Shown in pieces: positions 17,465 to 25,384 of a DNA stretch of 64,000 nt (within the stretch, counting starts at the first letter, position 1; every line of letters starts with the position of its first letter). Both the position numbers and the translations under genes were made by a program. A model generated the notes under the pieces. The model was given only the letters and a program-made list of their open reading frames with translations. It had not been told where the DNA came from and made no database searches. Source of the stretch: an uncultured Litoreibacter sp. (GTDB lineage: Bacteria > Pseudomonadota > Alphaproteobacteria > Rhodobacterales > Rhodobacteraceae); the NCBI RefSeq assembly GCF_947501785.1, contig NZ_CANMXB010000001.1:620001-684000 (forward strand). The letters are read 5' to 3'.

Positions 17465-17860
17465 TTGATTAACGGACATACCCCCACCTTGTTTACCCTG
17501 ACCCCCGAATTTCACGCCGCATTGAACCAGAGCGTGCAGGACCGAAAGGACGCCGAATTTGCGGCCCGCATCCGGTTCTGGCGCCCCGACGCCGTGGCCG
17601 AACAGGACGACGCGGCCCTGACCGAGCAGGTGGGCGTCTACCGGCGCATCGCCGCCTCCTTTGGCGTGACGGACCCCGCGCTGAAAGCGCGCTGGGTGAT
17701 GATTGGCACCGTGCTGGCCCCGGAATTCTGGAAATCCGAGGCGATTTACCCGCTGCTGGTGGCCAAGACGGGGACGCCGGACATCAGGTTTGGCGACGTC
17801 TGCGCCGCGCTCAAGGTCAGTTTGGGCATGGTCGGGCGATCTAGCGAGGTGTGGTGGTAA
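17465..17860 (+). CDS. Small helical protein upstream of a nuclease toxin; possible helper or adaptor
   Basis: A 131-residue protein of no firmly recognised family, read from TTG at 17465 (TTG at 17489 is an alternative). The pattern is helical: an acidic N-terminal half (VQDRKDAEFAARIRFW), a middle helix with YRRIAASFGVTD and a hydrophobic helix WVMIGTVLAPEFW followed by IYPLLV. Short proteins of this look, with an A-xx-(Y/F)-G turn and a following L-x-x-G/P-x-F-W segment, are often found beside polymorphic or type VI toxins, where some act as co-chaperones. Its TAA overlaps the toxin ATG as TAATG, so the two are coupled. The helper role is an inference from position. Confidence 0.7.
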   Translation: MINGHTPTLFTLTPEFHAALNQSVQDRKDAEFAARIRFWRPDAVAEQDDAALTEQVGVYRRIAASFGVTDPALKARWVMIGTVLAPEFWKSEAIYPLLVAKTGTPDIRFGDVCAALKVSLGMVGRSSEVWW

Positions 17861-18582
17861 TGGCGGCGGCGCTTCCAGCAAACTGCGTGTGGATCATCCC
17901 GGGCTATCTGGGGGTTTGCAACGGGCCGCCATTGCCCGTGCCGGGCCCGGATCTGCCGCCGATAGATATCCCCGAGGTCGGGCCCGACCTCCCGCCGGTT
18001 GACCTGCCGGGATCGGACGCCGCACCTGAAACCGGCGCGGATGTCGAGGCACAGTCCGAGGCCGATACCCGCGAAGATGTATGTACCGAGGGTTGTTGGG
18101 ATTGTATTGCGGCGAACTCCGGTGCTCCGGCGCCGGTCTCATATCAAAACGACCTCGATAAGCCCTTATCTGGAACAGCGCGGCGCGGATACGCTTACCA
18201 AGAATTTGTGTGCGGACTGGGGCATTTTCCGGAGCAGCGCAACATCAACGAATGGCAGTTTGCGGGGTATAGCTGGGACGGCATAGAACCGGGCCCCTGC
18301 ATAATGTTGGAGACGAAATACGGCTATGACGACTTCTTACAGGATGATTGGGGGGGCAGCGCCCCTCGGTTGAGAGACTGGGCGATACGCGCCGGGGCGG
18401 AGGTATTCGTAAACCTGGTCGGGCAGGCCGGTCGCCAGCTTGGGCATCTTGCCCCGTTCCGGCCAGAGGTCGGCCTGAAATGGGTCTTTAGCCACCAGAG
18501 GGTCATGATCTACGTATTTTCTCTCTTCAATGAGGCCAAAATCATCGACATTGAGGTCGAGTGGCGATCGCCAGGGGGATAA
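17860..18582 (+). CDS. Polymorphic toxin with C-terminal Tox-REase-5 nuclease domain
   Basis: A 240-residue protein. Residues 1-60 are proline-rich, with a repeated GPDLPP(I/V)D(I/L)P at 29-38 and 41-50. A Cys cluster C-x3-C-x2-C is at 75-82. Residues about 108-232 match the Tox-REase-5 (restriction-endonuclease-fold) pattern: RGYAYQEFVCG, EWQFAGYSWDG and IMLETKYGYDDF, giving the nuclease core D140...E151-x-K153. The expected action is DNA cleavage in a target cell. There is no signal peptide, PAAR, VgrG or RHS region, so delivery is unknown. It is sandwiched between a coupled small gene and an immunity gene starting five bases after its stop. Its 3' half looks less GC-rich than pyrH or frr. 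Confidence 0.8.
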   Translation: MAAALPANCVWIIPGYLGVCNGPPLPVPGPDLPPIDIPEVGPDLPPVDLPGSDAAPETGADVEAQSEADTREDVCTEGCWDCIAANSGAPAPVSYQNDLDKPLSGTARRGYAYQEFVCGLGHFPEQRNINEWQFAGYSWDGIEPGPCIMLETKYGYDDFLQDDWGGSAPRLRDWAIRAGAEVFVNLVGQAGRQLGHLAPFRPEVGLKWVFSHQRVMIYVFSLFNEAKIIDIEVEWRSPGG

Positions 18583-18586
18583 CACC

Positions 18587-19312
18587 GTGAATATCTCATT
18601 CATTCTGAAGCCGGGGCAGCCGGAGTTTGAGCCGGGCATTGAAGCGTTTTTGTCGCTGATGACCGCGCTGGGAAAGCTACGTTTGTTTCAATCTGACTGG
18701 AAAGCGTATGACCGCCCGATCTTTGACGGCGTCGAAGCTTACGTGGCCCGCACTCGAGACGGCAACTTTGAGCCCGACCCGAGCGAATTGAAACCAGCGG
18801 AACCAGAATTTTTCCATGCCTCAAGTTACATAGAGGAACCCGGCCAGACTGACATTCTGGCAGCACTTACGTATTGGTGGGGCGCGCAGGCGACGCCGCT
18901 GAACCGTCTCAATATCGAGATCAGACGGCCGCATTCGACGCTGGGGACCGACATATCTTTGTACCGCGACACGATTGCTGCCGTGATCGCGTGGCAGCGG
19001 CCCCAGCATGTTTCAATGGCGTGGCCTGTTTACCGGATGGAACATCACGCGCTCGACAAGGCGCGGCAGGGTCTGGGCTGGCTTGGCTGGGTGCCGTTTG
19101 AGTTGAGTTCCACCCAAGTCCCCGAGGCGGCGATTGTCGAGCCCATGGCGGATGGAACATTTCTCGCCTCCCAACCTGATTTCTGGTTCGCCGGCGGCCC
19201 GAATAAGGACGATGACGCAATCGCCGGTGCGCAGGCCTTGGAGTTGCGGCTCAACAGTCTAGGCGTTTTGCCCACGGTCGTTGAACTTCGGGAGGGGACC
19301 TGGGGGCAATGA
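18587..19312 (+). CDS. Imm52-type immunity protein, cognate to the upstream toxin
   Basis: A 241-residue protein matching the Imm52 immunity family known from Tox-REase-5 loci. It starts with GTG at 18587, five bases after the toxin stop and behind a GGGGGAT ribosome-binding sequence. The N-terminal half begins NISFILKPGQPEFEPGIEAF; the C-terminal half has AWQRPQHV (135-142), GLGWLGWVPFE (162-172) and LRLNSLGVLPT (220-230). The second gene downstream is a clear paralogue over the C-terminal half. It is expected to bind and block the nuclease in the producing cell. The last base of the stop forms ATGA with a short downstream frame. Confidence 0.75.
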   Translation: MNISFILKPGQPEFEPGIEAFLSLMTALGKLRLFQSDWKAYDRPIFDGVEAYVARTRDGNFEPDPSELKPAEPEFFHASSYIEEPGQTDILAALTYWWGAQATPLNRLNIEIRRPHSTLGTDISLYRDTIAAVIAWQRPQHVSMAWPVYRMEHHALDKARQGLGWLGWVPFELSSTQVPEAAIVEPMADGTFLASQPDFWFAGGPNKDDDAIAGAQALELRLNSLGVLPTVVELREGTWGQ

Positions 19313-19422
19313 CGACGCCAGTCTATGAGGCAATGGAGCGTCGGTATGACAGGCTATCATCAAAAAATCGTGGTTCCGCTGATATAGGTATTCATCACCG
19401 TCTCACAGAGTGGGGTTTCTGA
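19309..19422 (+). CDS. 37-codon frame coupled to the immunity stop; doubtful gene or relic
   Basis: An ATG overlapping the immunity stop as ATGA opens a 37-codon frame (begins MTTPVYEAMERRYDRL, ends LTEWGF). It has no recognisable domain. The DNA is AT-richer than its surroundings. At 19442-19451 the intergenic DNA carries GGTCGTTGAA, also present near the 3' end of the preceding immunity gene, which hints at leftover pieces of an older module. It may be a translated small protein, a relic or chance. Confidence 0.25.
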   Translation: MTTPVYEAMERRYDRLSSKNRGSADIGIHHRLTEWGF

Positions 19423-19481
19423 GCCCGCCGGACATGTCGGTGGTCGTTGAAACGCGGCACATGCCCTGACGGAGATTTTCC

Positions 19482-20246
19482 ATGCGCATAGATTTAACCG
19501 TGGCCGCGATTTACCCCGAAATCGACCTGTCGCTGGAGGGCGGCGTGACGGCCTTCACCTCACTGTTGGACGCGCTGTCGCACAGCAAGCTGTGTGACGG
19601 GGGCTGGTTCACCGCGACCCCTTCAGAGGAAGGCGATGCCAGCTTCATTGACCCGCTGCAAGACGCGCCGGCGGCGGCAAAGTGGTTTGCCAAGCGCGAG
19701 GAGATGATACTGGATGGCCGCCCCCGCGTCGGGCCGCGCAACATTTACGCTGCCGGGCCAAGGCCTCAGGGCCCGTCCGCGCCGCCCCCTGAGGCGGATC
19801 GCTACAAGGCGGAGTTCAGCTGGGACAGCGGGTGGGGCACCTCCGGTTTGGCGCTGGAGTTCTACGCGCCGCATCCGAATTACGGGATAGACGCCGCTAT
19901 GGTGCTGGAGGTGATTGACAAGATCATCGCCTGGCGCAGGCCACAGCACGTTGCTGCGCGCCCGGCGGCGTATCACCGCGACCACCACCCGCTGGACCGT
20001 CAACGCGAACAGCTGGGCTGGGTCGGCTGGGTGCCGTTTGAAATCGGGGTCGAAGACATCCCCGAGGCGGCTGCCCTGCAGCTCATGCATGGCGGCACGG
20101 GCGTCATTGGCCAGCATGCGTTCTGGCGCGCCGACGACGCAACCGCCGTTGCCAATGCCCAGGCGTTGGACCTGCGCCTCAACAGCCTTGGCGTATTGCC
20201 GACATCGGTAGAGCTGACGCGGGGCGATTGGGGGCAGGGCGGGTGA
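19482..20246 (+). CDS. Second Imm52-type immunity paralogue (orphan)
   Basis: A 254-residue paralogue of the gene at 18587. From about residue 149 it parallels the first: AWRRPQHV, DHHPLDRQREQLGWVGWVPFE, IPEAA and DLRLNSLGVLPT, then a W-G-Q ending. The N-terminal 145 residues are divergent and contain an added proline-rich stretch (GPRPQGPSAPPPEADRY). No second toxin accompanies it, so it is probably an orphan immunity gene guarding against a related but different nuclease. The ATG at 19482 follows GGAG. It ends 88 bases before frr. Confidence 0.72.
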   Translation: MRIDLTVAAIYPEIDLSLEGGVTAFTSLLDALSHSKLCDGGWFTATPSEEGDASFIDPLQDAPAAAKWFAKREEMILDGRPRVGPRNIYAAGPRPQGPSAPPPEADRYKAEFSWDSGWGTSGLALEFYAPHPNYGIDAAMVLEVIDKIIAWRRPQHVAARPAAYHRDHHPLDRQREQLGWVGWVPFEIGVEDIPEAAALQLMHGGTGVIGQHAFWRADDATAVANAQALDLRLNSLGVLPTSVELTRGDWGQGG

Positions 20247-20334
20247 ACGCCGGGCGGCGCAAAGCTATCTTCCCTTAGCCACGTCAATGCTCTAAACCGT
20301 TTCCAACAACAAAAACACGTGACGGGGCTTACGC

Positions 20335-20898
20335 ATGTCAGACGACTTCATCCTAGACACCGACGATATTCAGCGCCGTATGGATGGCGGCATGAGCGCG
20401 CTGCGCGCCGAATTTGCCTCGTTGCGCACCGGGCGCGCCTCGGGTTCCATGTTGGAGCCGGTGATGGTCGATGCCTATGGCGCGATGACCCCCATCAACC
20501 AAGTGGGCACCGTCAACGTGCCCGAGCCGCGCATGGTCACCATCAACGTGTGGGACAAGGGCCTTGTGGGCAAGGTGGAGAAGGCGATCCGCGAAAGCGG
20601 GCTGGGCATCAACCCGCAGCTGAACGGCACCATCATCATGCTGCCAATCCCCGAACTGAACGAGGAACGCCGCCGCGAGCTGACCAAAGTGGCCGGGCAA
20701 TATGCCGAAAACGCCCGCATTTCAGTGCGCAACATCCGCCGCGACGCCATGGACCAGATCAAAAAGGGCAAGGCCGACGGCATGTCGGAAGACGACGAAA
20801 AGCTGTGGCAGGACGAGGTGCAGGAGATGGTCGACGCTCAGATCAAGGCAATTGACGCGGCGTTGGAGAGCAAACAAGAAGAGATCATGCAAGTATAA
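20335..20898 (+). CDS. frr: Ribosome recycling factor
   Basis: A 187-residue protein that, with EF-G, splits post-termination ribosomes. Typical segments are [41 protein letters not shown]-like [20 protein letters not shown] and [20 protein letters not shown]. The length is normal. It is normally adjacent to pyrH; here it lies behind the toxin-immunity block, and a rho-independent terminator follows it. Confidence 0.97.
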   Translation: MSDDFILDTDDIQRRMDGGMSALRAEFASLRTGRASGSMLEPVMVDAYGAMTPINQVGTVNVPEPRMVTINVWDKGLVGKVEKAIRESGLGINPQLNGTIIMLPIPELNEERRRELTKVAGQYAENARISVRNIRRDAMDQIKKGKADGMSEDDEKLWQDEVQEMVDAQIKAIDAALESKQEEIMQV

Positions 20899-20906
20899 GC
20901 ATGGCC

Positions 20907-20931
20907 AAGGCCGCCTGAGAGGCGGCCTTTT
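20907..20931 (+). terminator. Rho-independent terminator after frr
   Basis: AAGGCCGCCT at 20907-20916 and AGGCGGCCTT at 20920-20929 form a perfect 10-bp stem with a three-base loop, followed by TTTT. It lies nine bases downstream of the frr stop and just before uppS, so the pyrH/frr unit probably ends here in part. Confidence 0.88.
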
Positions 20932-20956
20932 ACATTGAGACCGAGGAATGACTGGC

Positions 20957-21682
20957 ATGAGCGTAGTAGAGATTAACCCCGAAGGCCCGAACCATGTGGC
21001 GATCATCATGGACGGCAACGGCCGCTGGGCCACGCAGCGCGGCAGGCCGCGCCTGTTTGGCCACCAGGCGGGGGCAAAGCGAGTCCGCCAAGCGGTTGAA
21101 ACCTGCCCGTCCCTGGGCGTCAAGTATCTGACAATATTCGCGTTTTCGACCGAGAACTGGAAGCGCACCCAGTCAGAGATCGCAGGCCTTATGGCGCTGT
21201 TCCGCCGCCACATTCAGCGTGAAGCGAACTATCTGCACCGCCTCGGCACCCGCGTGCGGTTCATCGGGGAACGTGAGAAGCTGGACATCAAGCTGCAAAA
21301 GCTGATGGACTACCTCGAGAAGCTGACCGAAAACAACGACACCACCCACCTGACCGTGGCGCTGAATTATGGCGCGCGGGACGAGGTGACGCGCGCCACC
21401 AAACGTTTGGCCGTTGAGGTGGCCGAAAAGCGGCTGAGACCGGAGCAGGTGAACACCGAAGTGCTGGCCTCGTTTCTTGACACCTATATGCTGCCGGACC
21501 CCGATCTGGTGATCCGCACCTCCGGCGAGGCGCGCATCTCCAACTTCCTGCTGTGGCAGTCGGCCTATGCCGAATACGAATTTATCGACACCCATTGGCC
21601 GGATTTCACGCCGGATGTGTTTGCCTCCGTCGTGAACCGCTTTGGCGGGCGTGACCGGCGATACGGCGCGGTCAAGGCCTGA
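20957..21682 (+). CDS. uppS: Isoprenyl transferase (undecaprenyl diphosphate synthase)
   Basis: A 241-residue cis-prenyltransferase that makes the C55 lipid carrier for cell-wall synthesis. The signature HVAIIMDGNGRWA (Asp19 binds Mg-diphosphate) is near the N-terminus; LTIFAFSTENWKR and the C-terminal DLVIRTSGEARISNFLLWQ are intact. The GAGG at 20943 fits the ATG at 20957; an ATG at 20948 is too close to it. It opens the envelope-biosynthesis cluster. Confidence 0.96.
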   Translation: MSVVEINPEGPNHVAIIMDGNGRWATQRGRPRLFGHQAGAKRVRQAVETCPSLGVKYLTIFAFSTENWKRTQSEIAGLMALFRRHIQREANYLHRLGTRVRFIGEREKLDIKLQKLMDYLEKLTENNDTTHLTVALNYGARDEVTRATKRLAVEVAEKRLRPEQVNTEVLASFLDTYMLPDPDLVIRTSGEARISNFLLWQSAYAEYEFIDTHWPDFTPDVFASVVNRFGGRDRRYGAVKA

Positions 21683-21687
21683 CGCGC

Positions 21688-22488
21688 GTGAGCCTGCAGG
21701 CCGAAAAATTCTCTGATCTGTGGGTCCGCATGGGCTCGGGCGCGGTGATTGCCGTGGTGGCATTGGTATGCGTTTGGCTTGGCGGGGTTGCCTTTTTGGC
21801 GCTCTGCTGCGTGCTGACGGGCGCATTGGTTTGGGAACTGGTCGGCATGCTGGGCGGCGGGCCGCGGCGGGCGTGGCTGTTGGGCGCTGGGTCCGCTGGC
21901 GCGTTTCTGGCGGTGTCGCTGCTGCCTTTGGGCGTCGGCCTGCCGTTCATCCTGCTGCCGTCCATTGCCGGCATCGCCTTGTTGCCGCGCAATCGCACGC
22001 TCTACATGACTTTCACCGCGCTGATCATCATCGCGGCCTACGGGCTTTGGGTGCAGCGTAGCGATTTTGGCTTCACCTGGATGCTGTGGCTGGCGCTGGT
22101 TGTGATGGTGACGGATGTGGCGGGCTACTTTGCAGGGCGCTTCATTGGCGGGCCGAAATTCTGGCCACGTGTGTCGCCCAAGAAGACCTGGTCGGGCACG
22201 ATTGCGGGCTGGGTTGGCGCGGGCATTGTTGGACTTTGCTTCCTTGGACAACCCGGCGTGGGCGCCGAAGTTGTCGGCATTTCCATTGCGATTTCAATGG
22301 CATCGCAGATGGGCGACATTGCCGAAAGCGCGATGAAGCGGAAGATGGGGGTCAAGGACAGCTCGAACCTGATCCCCGGCCATGGCGGCGTGTTTGACCG
22401 CTTTGACGGCATGTTGGGCGCGTCGGTGTTCCTGCTGATGATCGAGCAGATCGTCGACTTCCCGCCCGTGCCGTCTATCTTGTTCTAA
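21688..22488 (+). CDS. cdsA: Phosphatidate cytidylyltransferase
   Basis: A 266-residue polytopic membrane enzyme making CDP-diacylglycerol from phosphatidic acid and CTP. After several hydrophobic helices the C-terminal signature is seen as SQMGDIAESAMKRKMGVKDS followed by IPGHGGVFDRFDG, which holds the metal-binding and catalytic residues. It starts with GTG at 21688, five bases after uppS, and its stop lies just before dxr. Confidence 0.95.
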   Translation: MSLQAEKFSDLWVRMGSGAVIAVVALVCVWLGGVAFLALCCVLTGALVWELVGMLGGGPRRAWLLGAGSAGAFLAVSLLPLGVGLPFILLPSIAGIALLPRNRTLYMTFTALIIIAAYGLWVQRSDFGFTWMLWLALVVMVTDVAGYFAGRFIGGPKFWPRVSPKKTWSGTIAGWVGAGIVGLCFLGQPGVGAEVVGISIAISMASQMGDIAESAMKRKMGVKDSSNLIPGHGGVFDRFDGMLGASVFLLMIEQIVDFPPVPSILF

Positions 22489-22489
22489 G

Positions 22490-23653
22490 ATGCGCAAGGT
22501 CACGATATTTGGCTCCACCGGCTCGATCGGGGAGAACACGGTTGATCTGATTTCGCGCGACCCGTCCGCCTATGACGTGGTCGCGCTGACCGGCGGGCGC
22601 AACGTCGCGCGGCTGGCCGAACAGGCCGTGGCCTTGAATGCCGATCTGGCGGTGACCGCCTTTGAGGATTGCTTTGAGGAGCTGAAGGCGTTGCTGGCTG
22701 GCACCGGCGTCGATGTGGCTGCGGGCGCGAGCGCTGTGAACGAGGCCGCTGAGCGGCCTGCCGATTGGGTGATGTCCGCAATTGTGGGTGCCGCCGGGCT
22801 GATGCCCGGCATGAAAGCGCTGGAGCAGGGCAAGACCTTGGCTTTGGCCAACAAGGAGTCTCTGGTCACGGCGGGCCCCATTCTGTTGGGCCACGCCCAA
22901 ACCCATAACGCCACGGTGCTTCCCGTCGACAGCGAGCATTCCGCCGTCTTTCAGGCATTGGTCGGGGAAGACATCAAGTCGGTCGAACGGATCATTATCA
23001 CCGCGTCCGGCGGGGCGTTTCGCGATTGGGACCCGAAGGATTTGCACAAGGCCACGTTGGAGGACGCCTGCACCCACCCGAACTGGGACATGGGGCAACG
23101 GATCACCATCGACAGCGCGTCATTATTCAACAAGGCCATGGAGCTGATTGAAACAAAAGAATTTTTTGGCGTAAGGCCTGACCAGATTGAGGCGGTCGTA
23201 CATCCCGAAAGCCTGGTTCATGCGCTGGTGGGTTTCAATGACGGGGCGTTGATGGCCCATCTTGGCGCGCCCGATATGCGCCACGCCATTGGCTATGCGC
23301 TGCATTGGCCGGATCGCGCGCATATCGACGTGGCGCGGCTGGACCTGACCCAGATTGCCACGCTGAATTTCCGCACCGCTGATCCCGACCGCTATCCCGC
23401 GCTTCGGCTGGCCCGCGAGGTCATGGAGGCGGGCGGGCTGGCCGGCGCGGTGTTTACGGCGGCCAAAGACGCGGCACTGGATGCGTTCATCGCGCGCCAA
23501 ATTGGCTTCACCGATATGGCGGAGGTGGTGGACGCCACGCTCTCGACACTTTCGGGTGAGATTGCCGCATCCGGGCAATTGTCGCTTGATTCCGTGTTGG
23601 CCGCAGACCATCTGGCACGTAAGACAGCACAAAACATCATCGCGGCGCGGTAG
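22490..23653 (+). CDS. dxr: 1-deoxy-D-xylulose 5-phosphate reductoisomerase
   Basis: A 387-residue NADPH-dependent enzyme of the MEP isoprenoid pathway (DXP to MEP). The N-terminal nucleotide-binding motif is IFGSTGSIGENTVDL; LALANKESLVTAG, LPVDSEHSAVFQAL and ITASGGAFRDW hold catalytic and metal-binding residues; IDSASLFNKAMELIE follows. Length is normal. It supplies precursors for the uppS product encoded two genes upstream. Confidence 0.97.
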   Translation: MRKVTIFGSTGSIGENTVDLISRDPSAYDVVALTGGRNVARLAEQAVALNADLAVTAFEDCFEELKALLAGTGVDVAAGASAVNEAAERPADWVMSAIVGAAGLMPGMKALEQGKTLALANKESLVTAGPILLGHAQTHNATVLPVDSEHSAVFQALVGEDIKSVERIIITASGGAFRDWDPKDLHKATLEDACTHPNWDMGQRITIDSASLFNKAMELIETKEFFGVRPDQIEAVVHPESLVHALVGFNDGALMAHLGAPDMRHAIGYALHWPDRAHIDVARLDLTQIATLNFRTADPDRYPALRLAREVMEAGGLAGAVFTAAKDAALDAFIARQIGFTDMAEVVDATLSTLSGEIAASGQLSLDSVLAADHLARKTAQNIIAAR

Positions 23654-23665
23654 AAGGACGGATAC

Positions 23666-25000
23666 ATGGATTTTGGCGGTTTGATCTCTGCGGCGGGTGG
23701 CACAGGATGGGTTTTGCTGTTCTTCGTGGTGGCCCTGTCGGTGATCGTGGCGATCCATGAATACGGCCATTACATCGTGGGCCGCTGGTGCGGGATCCAT
23801 GCCGAGGTGTTCTCGCTCGGGTTTGGGCCGGTGGTCTATTCCCGGGTCGACAAGCACGGCACCAAATGGCAGCTGGCGGCCTTGCCTTTCGGCGGCTACG
23901 TGAAGTTCATGGGCGATGCGGACGCGGCATCCGGTAAGGACGGGGAGGTGATTAGCTCCCTTTCCGAGGCAGAGCTGAAACGGACCATGCACGGGGCCGC
24001 ACTTTGGCGGCGCTCTGCCACCGTTGCCGCCGGGCCGGTATTCAATTTTATTTTGTCTATTCTGGTATTTGCCGGTATTTTTTTGTTCTCGGGCACAACC
24101 GCAGACGATCCGATCATTGGCGATTTGAAGCCTAACCCTGGCAATGAGGAAGTGTTCGTCGCTGGCGACCGCATCCTGAGCGTCGGCGGCGTGGAGACGC
24201 CTGATTTGGCGACCTTCTACCAAGTGGCGCGCGATACCGCACCCGCTGAGAGCGTGGCTTACGTGGTGGAGCGCGACGGCGCCGAGATGGCACTGGACAG
24301 TGTCTATCCGTTTCCGCCGGTTCTGGATCAGCTGCAGCCGCAGTCCGCCGCGATCGACGCCGGTTTGCAAGCGGGCGACGTCATCACCAGCGTGGACGGC
24401 GCGCCGATCTGGTCGCTGACACAGGTACAAGAGCTTGTGCAGGAGGGTGCCGGCACGCCGGTGCAGCTTGGGGTCTGGCGCAATGGCGAAACGCTGGATG
24501 TTCAACTGAGCCCGCGCAAACGCGACCTGCCGGTAGATGGCGGGTTTGAAACCCGCTGGCTGATCGGCTTCTCGGGGGGCGCGTTTTTTGAACCGCCTCG
24601 TGTGACCCTTGGCGCGTGGGACGCGTTGACGGGCGGGGTGAACCAGACCTGGTTTGTGGCGTCCTCCAGCTTGTCGGGGCTTTGGCACATGATTACCGGC
24701 GCAATCAGCTCGTGTAACATTCAAGGCCCCATTGGCATCGCGCAAACCTCTGGCGACATGGCCAGCCAGGGCGCGCAGTCGTTTATCTGGTTTATTGCGG
24801 TCTTGAGCACGGCAGTTGGGCTTTTGAACCTGTTCCCGATCCCGGTCCTGGACGGCGGGCATCTGGTATTTCACGCCTATGAGGCCGTCACCAAGCGCCC
24901 ACCAAGCGACAAAGCGCTGAACGTAATGATGACAACAGGCCTGGCTCTGTTGCTGTCGCTCATGGTGTTTGCGCTCAGCAACGATTTGTTCTGCCCCTGA
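23666..25000 (+). CDS. rseP: RIP zinc metalloprotease RseP
   Basis: A 444-residue site-2-type intramembrane protease. The zinc motif HEYGH (His31, Glu32, His35) lies in the first membrane helix, one or two PDZ modules occupy the periplasmic part (AIDAGLQAGDVITSVDGAPI), and the C-terminal helix has LNLFPIPVLDGGH with the third zinc ligand. In relatives it cleaves anti-sigma factors and remnant signal peptides. Placement directly upstream of bamA is the standard order. Confidence 0.96.
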   Translation: MDFGGLISAAGGTGWVLLFFVVALSVIVAIHEYGHYIVGRWCGIHAEVFSLGFGPVVYSRVDKHGTKWQLAALPFGGYVKFMGDADAASGKDGEVISSLSEAELKRTMHGAALWRRSATVAAGPVFNFILSILVFAGIFLFSGTTADDPIIGDLKPNPGNEEVFVAGDRILSVGGVETPDLATFYQVARDTAPAESVAYVVERDGAEMALDSVYPFPPVLDQLQPQSAAIDAGLQAGDVITSVDGAPIWSLTQVQELVQEGAGTPVQLGVWRNGETLDVQLSPRKRDLPVDGGFETRWLIGFSGGAFFEPPRVTLGAWDALTGGVNQTWFVASSSLSGLWHMITGAISSCNIQGPIGIAQTSGDMASQGAQSFIWFIAVLSTAVGLLNLFPIPVLDGGHLVFHAYEAVTKRPPSDKALNVMMTTGLALLLSLMVFALSNDLFCP

Positions 25001-25113
25001 TTTTTAAGGCTTAAACGCCCTAAATGCCGCCGAAGTGACGCAGGGCCGCCCCATTTCGGCCATATTTTGTGCCGACAAACGGGACGTCTGAAACGTCAAC
25101 GGGCTTTGGTCTG

Positions 25114-25239
25114 ATGCAACATATTGAACAAAGTTATCGCGGTCTGCGCCTCCTGATTAACCTGAACTGGGATCGGGTGCTTTGGCCAACCGCAATTGCG
25201 GCTGCTTTGATGGTTGGCAACTATGTCGGCTCGCTCTGA
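25114..25239 (+). CDS. Small (41-residue) putative membrane protein between rseP and bamA
   Basis: An ATG at 25114 opens a 41-codon frame: a polar, Arg-containing start (MQHIEQSYRGLRLL), then NLNWDRVLW and a hydrophobic stretch PTAIAAALMVGNYVGSL. One amphipathic/hydrophobic helix could insert in the membrane. No clear ribosome-binding sequence is visible. The hairpin that follows at 25276 would end a short transcript containing it. Function unknown; conservation in related genomes would decide whether it is real. Confidence 0.5.
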   Translation: MQHIEQSYRGLRLLINLNWDRVLWPTAIAAALMVGNYVGSL

Positions 25240-25275
25240 GCGGCGCTTCACCAATTCGCTTTGAAATCTTGAATG

Positions 25276-25302
25276 AAACGGCCCCCTCAGGTGGCCGTTT
25301 TT
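25276..25302 (+). terminator. Rho-independent terminator before bamA
   Basis: AAACGGCC at 25276-25283 pairs with GGCCGTTT at 25293-25300 and is followed by further T residues (TTTTT in total). It separates the uppS-rseP (and small ORF) transcript from bamA, which should therefore have its own promoter in 25303-25384. Confidence 0.75.
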
Positions 25303-25384
25303 GGCGTTCTTGCTTTTGACAACCGCATAGACTCACGGTACCAGTGACACACAACATAAAGTGTCAGAGCAGGGCGGTGGGCAT

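Noticed and set aside
17860-18582. Toxin as a complete type VI effector
   Set aside because: No PAAR, VgrG, Hcp, DUF4123 or RHS sequence lies in or next to the gene, so delivery by type VI secretion cannot be claimed from this window.
23123-24874. Long minus-strand open frame (583 codons) opposite dxr and rseP
   Set aside because: Antisense to two clear genes; composition is that of a shadow and no domain is visible.
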